NCBI GenBank assembly: GCA_002419365.1
Contig: DIGA01000069.1
Coordinates: 1-47,057 of the forward strand
DNA length: 47,057 nucleotides
DNA from: Mageeibacillus sp. UBA5734
Lineage (GTDB): Bacteria > Bacillota > Clostridia > Saccharofermentanales > UBA5734
Reading direction: 5' to 3'
Shown: in pieces, positions 36,355 through 44,392 of the stretch
Layout: each line of letters starts with the position of its first letter
Position numbering within the stretch: the stretch's first letter is position 1
The notes under the pieces: model-generated
Databases searched by the model: none
What the model saw: the letters and a program-made list of their open reading frames with translations, nothing else
Told to the model about the DNA's origin: nothing
Program-made: the position numbers and the translations under genes

Positions 36355-38169
36355 ATGACTTCCTGGATCACTTTGCCACACCTTTTCCAGACAGGCATGG
36401 TCTGGCAACAAAAGGCCAGAATCCAACTGACCGGACATGCCGGACCCAACAGCACCCTCACAGTTGAATGGACCCGGTTTCCACTCGACCCGCAATCCGT
36501 CTCCCCACACGATCCCCGCTATGGCACCCTTTTCACGGCAGCAGTCGATTGTGACAACAAAGGCGCATTCCGTGTCGAGCTGCCAGCTTTTGATGCGTCA
36601 TTCGACCCGTGCGAGCTGATGGTCAGCGATGGTACGCACAAGATCTGCCTGCGAGATATCCTCGTTGGCGATGTGTTCCTGTTTGCAGGTGAACTGGCAC
36701 AGTCCGGACAAGGAGCAACTTCTGTCCCAGCATCCATGCATGCCGGGACTGTTCCGGCCGTACAACCCTATTTACGACAGCTGGATCTTCTGGCGTCCGG
36801 TGCAGAAATGGTCTGGACCAGCCAGGCGCACTTTGAACCATCCGAACCTGGACAGGGCTGGAGCTTGTCTGCATTGGCCCAGCATTTTGGCCGGGACATT
36901 TTGCCCGATATCCATATCCCGGTTGGTTTGCTGCTTTTCGCTGCACCTGACCGTCGCCTGCGCGACTTTTTGCCGGACAACCGCAAGGGATTGTACCGCC
37001 AACTCTCTGCCCTCAAAGGATTTGGCGTCTGTGCCATCATCTGGTCCGGGTATCCCAGGGACATTGACCGACCGGACAAGCTGCAGGAAGGCCTGATGAA
37101 ACTGGCAACCGCCCTGCGCTCGGATCTGAAGGCTGGTCGAGGTTCTGATCCTGCTTTCATTTTATTCCATCTGCCCACGAATTCGGCTGGCCAACGCTGT
37201 TTCTTTGAACAGACCCTGGGTAATGAAGCCCTGACGTATGTCCGCCACCACCTCGCTGCACCGACTGCCCTGGTACCCGTCTCTGGTCTCCACTCGTCCC
37301 ATCCACTGGCAATGCTGGCCGAGCGGCTGCGCCTGGTTTGCCTTGGCTTGCTGTACCAGCGCAAGGCCCCCCGTTCGGCGCCTGAATGTGAAAGCATCGA
37401 GCTGGTGGGTGGCAAGCTGATACTGACGTTTTCCAATATTGGCGAGGGTTTGCGCCTGACGCGGGACGACAGCCGGGTGCGCGGTTTTACCATCTGTGGC
37501 CCAGACAGGGTCTTCCGTGAAGCTCAGGCCAAGGTCCTCTACGGCGTCCGGGTCATGGTCTGGCACGATGCGATCCCCAATCCCGTCGCAGTCACCTATG
37601 GTTTCTATGACCTGCATGAGCGTGCCAACCTGATCAGCAAAGACCATCTGCCCATCGTCCCGTTCCGTTCCGACCAGGAAGAATCGGTCTATGCCCTGCC
37701 CCGGGAATGGATGCACTGCGATGACACAGCCGAGTGGCAAGTCTTTGCCGGCTCGATCAAGATTCAGCTCGAAAAGGCGAACAAGTCTGAGGGCGAGGGC
37801 TCTCTGAGCCTGAGTTACCAGGCGGAACCCGGCCAGAGCATTGCATTTGGGCCCTGGATTGACCGGCCTGCCGACTTTCCGCCGCTGGATCTCTCATCAG
37901 CCCCCAGGCTGATACTCGATGTCTTCAATCCGGATCTGAAGGAGAAAAACCTCTCCCTGAAAGTCATGGGCATTGTCGCTCCAGGTGCCAGGGAAATCGA
38001 GACTCCTGCCCAGAAAATCATCCCCGCCCTGCGCTGGCAGACCCTTGCCTTTGACCTGCAACCCTTCGCCCAGGAGATCGACCTGGCCCAAGTGATCCGG
38101 ATCCAGCTGGTGCTGCAGGACAAATCCAGTCGCGGCCAGCTCTATCTTGATAACATCCGCCAGACCTGA
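36355..38169 (+). CDS. Sialate O-acetylesterase-like protein, catalytic blocks degenerate
   Basis: 604-residue cytoplasmic protein (no signal peptide) with the layout of SASA/SGNH sialate O-acetylesterases: LPHLFQTGMVWQQKA, a beta-sandwich, RDILVGDVFLFAGELAQSG, IPVGLLLF, LYRQLSALKGFGVCAIIWSGYPRD, and the C-terminal PVAVTYGFYDLHERANLISKDHLPIVPFRSD. The catalytic blocks are changed: GQSNM is GELAQ (112-116), GGT is AAPD, WYQGE is WSGYP, and the DxxHP block reads SSHP (Asp lost, His316 kept). A C-terminal jelly-roll or CBM-like domain (about 455-604) ends QLYLDNIRQT. It starts 2 bases after the NrdD-like stop with AGGGGA upstream. It probably has a binding rather than an esterase role. Confidence 0.72.
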   Translation: MTSWITLPHLFQTGMVWQQKARIQLTGHAGPNSTLTVEWTRFPLDPQSVSPHDPRYGTLFTAAVDCDNKGAFRVELPAFDASFDPCELMVSDGTHKICLRDILVGDVFLFAGELAQSGQGATSVPASMHAGTVPAVQPYLRQLDLLASGAEMVWTSQAHFEPSEPGQGWSLSALAQHFGRDILPDIHIPVGLLLFAAPDRRLRDFLPDNRKGLYRQLSALKGFGVCAIIWSGYPRDIDRPDKLQEGLMKLATALRSDLKAGRGSDPAFILFHLPTNSAGQRCFFEQTLGNEALTYVRHHLAAPTALVPVSGLHSSHPLAMLAERLRLVCLGLLYQRKAPRSAPECESIELVGGKLILTFSNIGEGLRLTRDDSRVRGFTICGPDRVFREAQAKVLYGVRVMVWHDAIPNPVAVTYGFYDLHERANLISKDHLPIVPFRSDQEESVYALPREWMHCDDTAEWQVFAGSIKIQLEKANKSEGEGSLSLSYQAEPGQSIAFGPWIDRPADFPPLDLSSAPRLILDVFNPDLKEKNLSLKVMGIVAPGAREIETPAQKIIPALRWQTLAFDLQPFAQEIDLAQVIRIQLVLQDKSSRGQLYLDNIRQT

Positions 38170-38187
38170 ACTGGGCTACGGGACAGC

Positions 38188-38216
38188 TTGCAAGTTGAGC
38201 CCTCTTTGTGTAAGAT
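38188..38216 (+). promoter_or_regulatory. Promoter of the valS T-box leader
   Basis: TTGCAA (38188-38193) and TAAGAT (38211-38216) are 17 bases apart, placing transcription start near 38223, just before the T-box stem I. Confidence 0.6.
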
Positions 38217-38224
38217 GAAGCCAA

Positions 38225-38498
38225 TTTCCCTGCCAAGATCGGGAAGAGTAAGCCATAAAACCCCGCCAGAGAGCAAAATCCTACTGAAGTGCTGCGAGAT
38301 TTTGCCGGAGTGTGAATGGCCCAAGGTCGCCCGGGAGCAGAACGTCAGGCCGTACGTGACAAATCGGCTGCAAAGTGCCCTGCCTTAGGATCAGTATCAC
38401 GCTGACACCATCCGGCAGGGAAAACTGGTGGTACCACGGAAGTCAAACCTTTCGTCCAGTTGTTTCGGGATACACCCGGACTGGATGGAAGGTTTTTT
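38225..38498 (+). promoter_or_regulatory. Val-specific T-box riboswitch
   Basis: This leader RNA senses uncharged tRNA-Val. Stem I has the AGTA motif at 38247-38250. GCCAT (38252-38256) pairs with ATGGC (38316-38320), leaving a specifier loop with GTC, a valine codon, at 38326-38328. AGAGAGC (the kink-turn motif) lies near 38268. The AAAATC/GATTTT arm carries the distal loop. The T-box sequence TGGTGGTACCACGG (38426-38439) is followed by a strong terminator. The valS gene downstream agrees with the Val specifier. Confidence 0.92.
38446..38498 (+). terminator. Regulated terminator of the Val T-box
   Basis: AACCTTTCGTCCAGT (38446-38460) pairs over 15 bp, with two wobbles, with ACTGGATGGAAGGTT (38480-38494), followed by a T-run to 38498. 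It competes with the antiterminator formed from the T-box sequence. Confidence 0.9.
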
Positions 38499-38505
38499 GT
38501 TTATC

Positions 38506-38566
38506 GTGGTGTCAGGCACCTGACTAAGATATTTGCAAAATTTCCCACTCAGGTGCCTGATACCAC
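38506..38566. repeat. 18-bp inverted repeat between T-box terminator and valS
   Basis: GTGGTGTCAGGCACCTGA (38506-38523) and TCAGGTGCCTGATACCAC (38549-38566) pair over 18 bases with one G-T wobble around a 25-base loop. No T-tract follows on either strand. The left arm can also pair perfectly over 11 bases with CCTGACACCAC at 38582-38592, so two exclusive structures are possible. Confidence 0.85.
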
Positions 38567-38604
38567 AACCACTCAGAAAAGCCTGACACCACACCCACAC
38601 TCAG
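38544..38604 (+). repeat. Imperfect tandem repeats ahead of the valS ribosome binding site
   Basis: A unit of about 25 bases (CCACTCAG, a short variable part, CCTGAYACCACA) occurs at about 38544-38568 and again at 38569-38593. A third, partial CACTCAGGAGG unit at 38597-38607 contains the valS ribosome binding site itself. Confidence 0.7.
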
Positions 38605-38613
38605 GAGGAACCT

Positions 38614-41268
38614 ATGGCGCGTATTGATTCAATCCAGAAAGCTTTTGAACCGCAGGTGATGGAGGGTCCGATCTACCAGAACTGGCAGGACAGGGGCTAT
38701 TTTACCCCCCAGCCGGATCCGGCGAAAAAACCGTATACCATCGTGATCCCGCCGCCGAACATCACCGGCCAGCTGCATATGGGCCACGCCCTGGACAATA
38801 CGCTGCAGGATATCCTGATCCGCTTCAAGCGCATGCAGGGCTATGCTGCACTCTGGCTGCCTGGCACTGACCATGCCTCGATTGCGACCGAAGCCAAGAT
38901 CGTCGAAGCCATGCGCCAGGAAGGCATCAGCAAAGAGGACCTCGGCCGCGAGAAATTCCTCGAGCGCGCCTGGGAATGGAAGCGCCTGTATGGCAGCCGG
39001 ATCATCGAGCAGCTCAAACGCCTTGGCTCCTCCTGTGACTGGAGCCGCGAACGATTTACCCTCGACGAGGGTTGTTCCGATGCCGTCCAGGAGGTCTTCA
39101 TCCGCCTCTTTGAAAAGGGCCTGATTTACCGTGGCGAGCGGATCATCAACTGGTGTCCGACCTGCCTGACGTCCATTTCTGACGCCGAGGTCGAATACGA
39201 AGAAAAGAACAGCCATTTTTACCATCTGCGTTATCCGCTGGTGGAAGGGGAAGGCTACCTCGTCCTGGCCACGACGCGCCCGGAAACGCTGCTCGGCGAC
39301 ACGGCTGTCGCCGTCCATCCCGAAGACGAACGCTACCAGCACCTGATCGGCCAGCACGTCATCCTGCCGCTGACCGGACGGACCATCCCGATCATCGCAG
39401 ACACCTATGTTGAAAGCGAATTTGGCACGGGTGTCGTCAAGATCACGCCAGCCCACGACCCGAACGACTTCGAAGTCGGCCTGCGCCACAACCTGCCGGT
39501 GCAGAATGTCCTGACCGAAGACGCCCACATCAATGAGCACGGCGGCACCTATGCCGGACTGACCCGCGAGCAGGCCCGAAAGCAGATCCTCCTCGACCTC
39601 GAAGCCCAGGGCCTTTTAGAAAAAACCGAGCCGCACAAGCATAATGTCGGCACCTGCTACCGCTGCTCGACTGTCGTCGAACCGCGCGTGTCTTTCCAAT
39701 GGTTTGTCAAAATGAAACCCCTGGCCGAACCAGCTATTGAAGTAGTCAAATCCAAAGAGACCCGCTTTGTGCCCGAGCGTTTCGACAAGACGTATTTCAA
39801 CTGGATGGAGAACATCCGTGACTGGTGCATTTCCCGCCAGCTCTGGTGGGGCCATCGCATCCCAGCTTACTATTGCCAGGACTGCGACCACACCATCGTC
39901 GCCCGCGAAAAGCCTGCGGTCTGCCCGGAATGCGGCAGCACCCACCTTGTCCAGGACGAGGACACCCTCGATACCTGGTTCTCATCTGCCTTGTGGCCGT
40001 TCTCGACCCTCGGCTGGCCCCATGACACCGAGGACCTGAAGTATTTCTATCCCACCAGCGTCCTGGTCACGGGCTACGACATCATTTTCTTCTGGGTCGC
40101 GCGCATGATCTTCTCCGGCATCGCCCATACCGGCCAGACCCCGTTCCATACGGTCTTCATCCATGGCATCGTGCGCGACGAAAAAGGGCGCAAGATGTCC
40201 AAATCCCTGGGCAATGGCATCGATCCGCTGGAAATCATCGACGAACTCGGCGCTGACGCTCTGCGCTATGCCCTGGTTACTGGCAACGCCCCCGGCAACG
40301 ACTTGCGCTTTTCCAAAGAGAAAATCGAAGCCGGCCGCAACTTCATCAACAAGATCTGGAACGCCTTCCGCTTCGTGGTCATGAATTTTGACGACGAAAT
40401 GGATTTCTCCGCTGTCTCGTCTGCTGATTATACCCTCGAGGATCGCTGGATCCTCTCGCGGCTCCAGACCTTGAAAACCGAAGTGACGACCAATCTCGAC
40501 AATTACGATCTCGGTGTTGCCCTTTCAAAGATCTACAGCTTCCTCTGGGAGGAATACTGTGACTGGTACATCGAGATCGCCAAGGCGCGCCTGAACGAAA
40601 AAGGTTCGCACGGCCGCCTGGTCGCCCAGTCGGTTTTAAACCGAGTGTTGGTCGAAGCCCTGCGCCTGCTGCATCCGTTCATGCCTTTCGTCACTGAGGC
40701 GATCCATGGCCACCTGATCCAGCCAGCCGAATCGATCATGGTCAGTGACTGGCCAGTCCAGGACGATGCGCTGAATTTCCCGGAAGCCGAGCGCCAGATG
40801 GCCATCCTGATGGATGCGATCCGCGAAATCCGCAACGTGCGCACCAGCATGAACGTGCCGCCGTCCAGAAAAGCCAGCATCATTGTCGTCTCGCCGGACG
40901 AAGCCACCCGACACATGTTTGAGGCCAGTGAAGCTTTCCTGCAGCGTCTGGCCAGCGTCCAGTCGGTCAAAACTCAGGCGGACAAAACGGATATCCCCTC
41001 GACTGCAGTCACGGCCATCTTTACAGCTGGCGAAATTTTCATCCCCCTGACCGACCTGATCGATCTCGGCAAGGAAATCGAACGTCTGGAAAAGGAAAAA
41101 GCCAACCTGGAAAACGAGGTTGCCCGTGTCAATGCCAAGCTCGACAATGCTGAATTCGTCGCTAAAGCTCCGGCCAAGGTCATCGATGCTGAACGCGAAA
41201 AGATCGGCCGATATACCGCCATGTTACAGAATGCCAGTGAACGCCTGGCTCAGCTGCGCACCCTGTAA
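38614..41268 (+). CDS. valS: Valyl-tRNA synthetase
   Basis: 884-residue class I synthetase charging tRNA-Val. It shows the HIGH motif as HMGH (55-58) in PNITGQLHMGHAL, the CP1 editing domain (TTRPETLLGDTAVAVHPED), WCISRQLWWGHRIP, the KMSKS motif at 527-531 in GRKMSKSLGNGIDP, and a C-terminal tRNA-binding coiled coil (about 815-880). The zinc-finger-like CQDCDHTI and CPECGSTH lie in the connective domain. The ribosome binding site is AGGAGG. It is controlled by the Val T-box and followed 5 bases later by an SDR gene, which should share the riboswitch-controlled transcript. Confidence 0.98.
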   Translation: MARIDSIQKAFEPQVMEGPIYQNWQDRGYFTPQPDPAKKPYTIVIPPPNITGQLHMGHALDNTLQDILIRFKRMQGYAALWLPGTDHASIATEAKIVEAMRQEGISKEDLGREKFLERAWEWKRLYGSRIIEQLKRLGSSCDWSRERFTLDEGCSDAVQEVFIRLFEKGLIYRGERIINWCPTCLTSISDAEVEYEEKNSHFYHLRYPLVEGEGYLVLATTRPETLLGDTAVAVHPEDERYQHLIGQHVILPLTGRTIPIIADTYVESEFGTGVVKITPAHDPNDFEVGLRHNLPVQNVLTEDAHINEHGGTYAGLTREQARKQILLDLEAQGLLEKTEPHKHNVGTCYRCSTVVEPRVSFQWFVKMKPLAEPAIEVVKSKETRFVPERFDKTYFNWMENIRDWCISRQLWWGHRIPAYYCQDCDHTIVAREKPAVCPECGSTHLVQDEDTLDTWFSSALWPFSTLGWPHDTEDLKYFYPTSVLVTGYDIIFFWVARMIFSGIAHTGQTPFHTVFIHGIVRDEKGRKMSKSLGNGIDPLEIIDELGADALRYALVTGNAPGNDLRFSKEKIEAGRNFINKIWNAFRFVVMNFDDEMDFSAVSSADYTLEDRWILSRLQTLKTEVTTNLDNYDLGVALSKIYSFLWEEYCDWYIEIAKARLNEKGSHGRLVAQSVLNRVLVEALRLLHPFMPFVTEAIHGHLIQPAESIMVSDWPVQDDALNFPEAERQMAILMDAIREIRNVRTSMNVPPSRKASIIVVSPDEATRHMFEASEAFLQRLASVQSVKTQADKTDIPSTAVTAIFTAGEIFIPLTDLIDLGKEIERLEKEKANLENEVARVNAKLDNAEFVAKAPAKVIDAEREKIGRYTAMLQNASERLAQLRTL

Positions 41269-41273
41269 GCATC

Positions 41274-42074
41274 ATGGAAAAATTGCAGACGCCCGCCTAC
41301 CGGCCCAGTTTTTCCAGCCACACCGTCCTGGTCACCGGCGGCGCTGCTGGCATTGGCCGTTGCCTGACCCTGAGTTTTGCCCAGGCGGGGGCGCAGGTCA
41401 TTTTCGCTGATCGCGACCAGGCGGCAGGGGAGGAGACGCTGGCGATCCTTGCTGAGCAAGGCCTGTTGGCCCATTTCATCCAGGCAGACCTGTCTGACCA
41501 GACCCAGATCGAACAGCTGGCCCGGCAAACGGTTTCCCTGGCCCCAGCTGGCCTTCATGTCCTGATCCATAATGCGGCCATTGCCAATGCCCACACTGCC
41601 CAGGTTTTTGGTGCTGACCCCGCTGCATTTGACCAGGTCCTGGCTGTTAACCTGGCTGCACCTTTTCATCTGACCCGCCTGCTGAAGGCGTCCCTGATCC
41701 AGACGGGCGGCTGTGTGATCAACCTGGCTTCGACCCGGGCTTTCCAGTCCGAACCACAATCCGAGGGCTATGCTGCCAGCAAAGGTGGCATCGTGGCTCT
41801 GACCCATGCCCTGGCCCTCTCGCTGGGTGAGCATGGGATCCGGGTCAACGCCATCGCCCCCGGCTGGATCGACACCACGGAATGGCAGAAGGGAAGGCCC
41901 GATCCTGCAATTTGGCCGGAGGAAGAACATCATCAGCATCCAGCCGGCCGGATCGGCCGCCCAGCTGATATCGCCGCCGCCTGCTTTTTCCTGGCCAGCC
42001 CGGATGCAGGCTTCATCACCGGCCAAACCCTGGTGATCGATGGCGGCATGACTCGCAAAATGATTTATCGTTGA
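41274..42074 (+). CDS. SDR-family oxidoreductase
   Basis: 266-residue classical short-chain dehydrogenase/reductase. TGGAAGIGRCLTLSF is the cofactor glycine motif and FADRD after beta-2 favours NAD(H). NAAIANA is the structural motif, with the catalytic Ser in NLASTRAFQ, Tyr and Lys in GYAASKGG, and NAIAPGWIDTTEW after it. The substrate cannot be assigned. It lies 5 bases after valS with only a weak ribosome binding site, so translation may rely on coupling. The stop codon overlaps the -35 box of the fba promoter. Confidence 0.92.
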   Translation: MEKLQTPAYRPSFSSHTVLVTGGAAGIGRCLTLSFAQAGAQVIFADRDQAAGEETLAILAEQGLLAHFIQADLSDQTQIEQLARQTVSLAPAGLHVLIHNAAIANAHTAQVFGADPAAFDQVLAVNLAAPFHLTRLLKASLIQTGGCVINLASTRAFQSEPQSEGYAASKGGIVALTHALALSLGEHGIRVNAIAPGWIDTTEWQKGRPDPAIWPEEEHHQHPAGRIGRPADIAAACFFLASPDAGFITGQTLVIDGGMTRKMIYR

Positions 42075-42099
42075 CTGGAGGATGCAAACCCTCTAAAAT
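42071..42099 (+). promoter_or_regulatory. Strong promoter of fba
   Basis: TTGACT (42071-42076) and TAAAAT (42094-42099) have 17-base spacing, five of six matches in each box. The start near 42106 gives fba a leader of about 80 bases. Confidence 0.75.
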
Positions 42100-42186
42100 G
42101 GAAAAGGACCATCAAGCGCCGCTTGTTTCAGGCAGCCTTGACCACCACGAATGCCATGTGAATGGAAACAGGTAAAGGAGATTACT

Positions 42187-43122
42187 ATGCCACTGGTAAA
42201 CACGACGGAAATGTTCAAGAAAGCCTATGAGGGTGGCTATGCCATCGGTGCTTTCAACGTCAACAACATGGAAATTATTCAGGGTATCACCGAAGCAGCC
42301 AAGGAACTCAACGCCCCCCTGATCCTGCAAGTTTCTGCCGGCGCCCGTAAATATGCCAACCACACCTACCTGGTCAAGCTCGTTGAAGCTGCCCTCCAGG
42401 TCACCGATCTGCCGATCGCCCTCCACCTCGACCACGGCGATTCCTTCGAGCTTTGCAAAGACTGCATCGATGGCGGTTTCACCTCTGTCATGATCGACGG
42501 CTCCCACCACAGCTACGAAGAAAACGTCGAGCTGACCAAAAAGGTCGTCGAATATGCCCATGCCCGCGGCGTCACCGTTGAAGCCGAGCTCGGCCGCCTC
42601 GCCGGCGTCGAAGACGACGTCAATGTTTCTGCCGAAGATGCCTCCTACACCAATCCCGACCAGGTCGTTGACTTTGTCACCCGCACCGGCTGTGACTCCC
42701 TGGCCATCGCCATCGGCACCAGCCACGGCGCCTTCAAATTCAAGCCCGGCCAGAAGCCCCAGCTGCGCTTCGACATCCTCGAGGAAATCGAACGCCGCCT
42801 GCCTGGCTTCCCGATCGTCCTGCACGGTGCCAGCTCCGTCATCCCGGAATTTGTTGACATGATCAATGCCAACGGCGGCAAGATGGACCACGCCATCGGC
42901 ATCCCGGAAGACATGCTGCGCCAGGCTGCCAAGAGCGCCGTCTGCAAGATCAACATCGACTCCGACCTGCGCCTGGCCATGACCGCCACCATCCGCAAGT
43001 ACTTCGCCGACAACCCGAGCCACTTCGATCCCCGCCAGTACCTGGCTCCGGCTCGCAAGGCGATCAAGGACATGGTTGCCCGCAAGATCACCAACGTCCT
43101 CGGCTGCGACGGCAAGGCCTGA
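42187..43122 (+). CDS. fba: Fructose-bisphosphate aldolase, class II
   Basis: 311-residue zinc-dependent aldolase cleaving fructose-1,6-bisphosphate. The N-terminus MPLVNTTEMFKKAYEGGYAIGAFNVNNME is typical. Zinc and catalytic residues lie in ALHLDHGDSFE, EAELGRLAGVED, IGTSHGAFKF and VLHGASSVIPE. AAAGGAG precedes the ATG at 42187; an upstream in-frame ATG at 42151 lacks a site. Codon use is strongly biased to C-ending codons, as in highly expressed genes. The gene is a single transcription unit, with a strong promoter before it and a hairpin terminator after it. Confidence 0.97.
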   Translation: MPLVNTTEMFKKAYEGGYAIGAFNVNNMEIIQGITEAAKELNAPLILQVSAGARKYANHTYLVKLVEAALQVTDLPIALHLDHGDSFELCKDCIDGGFTSVMIDGSHHSYEENVELTKKVVEYAHARGVTVEAELGRLAGVEDDVNVSAEDASYTNPDQVVDFVTRTGCDSLAIAIGTSHGAFKFKPGQKPQLRFDILEEIERRLPGFPIVLHGASSVIPEFVDMINANGGKMDHAIGIPEDMLRQAAKSAVCKINIDSDLRLAMTATIRKYFADNPSHFDPRQYLAPARKAIKDMVARKITNVLGCDGKA

Positions 43123-43218
43123 TTGAAACCTTAACCCTGGGTTTTCTCGTAGGAATAACACGCTCAATCAGCACAGTTTCCGATGAGAGACGTTCAATTC
43201 ATCTTAGTTCAATTGACT

Positions 43219-43248
43219 GGCAGACAGCAGACCATGCTGTCTGCCTTT
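43219..43248 (+). terminator. Terminator after fba
   Basis: GGCAGACAGCA (43219-43229) pairs perfectly over 11 bp with TGCTGTCTGCC (43235-43245) around a GACCA loop. A short TTT follows. The stem is strong and the T-tract weak. Confidence 0.75.
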
Positions 43249-43254
43249 GCATTC

Positions 43255-43283
43255 TGGACAAAGAATCTGTTACCGTATTGATA
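43255..43283 (+). promoter_or_regulatory. Putative rhuM promoter
   Basis: TGGACA (43255-43260) and TTGATA (43278-43283) are 17 bases apart, just after the fba terminator and 8 bases before the rhuM ribosome binding site. Confidence 0.4.
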
Positions 43284-43303
43284 AACAAAAAAGGAGTGAT
43301 CGA

Positions 43304-44347
43304 TTGGCAAAGCGTGAGAAAACTGAAATATCAATTCGCAGTTCTGCTGCCGAATACCTGACTTTTATCGCGTCTACTGGTAACAGTCAAGATAGCTTTG
43401 ATATGCGGTATGAAGACGAGAATATCTGGCTGACACAAAAAATGTTGGCTACACTTTATGATGTTGAAATAAATACAATTAATTATCACATCAAAAAGAT
43501 ATTTTCAGACAATGAGCTGATGGAGAATTCAGTTATTCGAAAATTTCGAATAACTGCCGATGACGGAAAATCATATGAGACAAATCATTACGCCTTGCAA
43601 ATGATCATTGCTGTGGGTTTCAAAGTCAACTCCGAACGTGCTGTCCAATTTCGCAAGTGGGTGAACCAGATCGCAAAAGACTACACCATAAAAGGGTGGG
43701 TCATGGACGATGAGCGAATAAAAAGCGGATCCTTTTTGACCGATAAATATTTTGAGGAACAGCTAGCCAGGATTCGGGAAATCCGGGCGAGTGAGCGCAA
43801 GTTCTATCAAAAAGTGACTGATCTATATGCAACTGCACTTGATTATGACAAAAATGCGAAAGCAACCAAACGATTTTATGCGACTGTACAGAATAAAATG
43901 CATTTTGCAGTACATGGACGCACAGCGGCTGAATTGATCGTAGATCGCGCTGACAGTAAAAAAGAGCACATGGGTTTGACGACGTGGCAGGATGCACCCG
44001 ATGGCAAAATCAAATTGACTGATGTTACAGTAGCCAAGAACTATCTATCTGAATTTGAATTAGGACAACTTAACCGGCTGGTTAACTCCTATTTAGATTT
44101 TGCAGAAAATATGGCGCAGCGGAAAATTCCGTTGACGATGCAAGACTGGGAAATTCGACTGAATTCATTTATCGAAATGTTCGAATATGGTTTACTTAAA
44201 GATGCTGGTAAAGTCTCAGCAGAAATTGCAAAACTGCATGCTGAAAGTGAATTCGAAAAATATCGCATCATCCAGGACCGACGCTTCATATCTGACTATG
44301 ATAGATACTTATTAGAATTGGAAGCGCTAGCAAAAAGCGATCAATAA
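43304..44347 (+). CDS. rhuM: RhuM-family virulence-associated protein
   Basis: 347-residue RhuM-like protein. The N-terminal part IWLTQKMLATLYDVEINTINYHIKKIF resembles a DNA-binding helix region, and ETNHYALQMIIAVGFKVNSERAVQFRKW is the family core. The C-terminal half is helical and charged (FYATVQNKMHFAVHGRTAAELI). RhuM genes are spread on pathogenicity islands, prophages and near restriction or toxin systems; the molecular function is unknown. TTG at 43304 is the likely start because AAGGAGTGA lies 7 bases upstream, while the reading frame extends to 43247 without a site. It is markedly AT-rich compared with both neighbours, a sign of horizontal transfer. Confidence 0.9.
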   Translation: MAKREKTEISIRSSAAEYLTFIASTGNSQDSFDMRYEDENIWLTQKMLATLYDVEINTINYHIKKIFSDNELMENSVIRKFRITADDGKSYETNHYALQMIIAVGFKVNSERAVQFRKWVNQIAKDYTIKGWVMDDERIKSGSFLTDKYFEEQLARIREIRASERKFYQKVTDLYATALDYDKNAKATKRFYATVQNKMHFAVHGRTAAELIVDRADSKKEHMGLTTWQDAPDGKIKLTDVTVAKNYLSEFELGQLNRLVNSYLDFAENMAQRKIPLTMQDWEIRLNSFIEMFEYGLLKDAGKVSAEIAKLHAESEFEKYRIIQDRRFISDYDRYLLELEALAKSDQ

Positions 44348-44392
44348 TTAGGGTAAAACCAATATTCCCTTGCACCCTGAGGAGGACACGAC

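Noticed and set aside
38225..38400. A tRNA-like gene in the valS leader
   Set aside because: The conserved sequences are those of a T-box stem I, antiterminator and terminator; there is no acceptor stem or T-loop.
38506..38566. A second terminator before valS
   Set aside because: The stem is strong, but AACCACTCAG follows rather than a T-tract, and termination here would abolish valS expression.
38544..38604. CRISPR-like repeat array
   Set aside because: There are only two and a half imperfect units with no spacers between them; this is a short tandem duplication.
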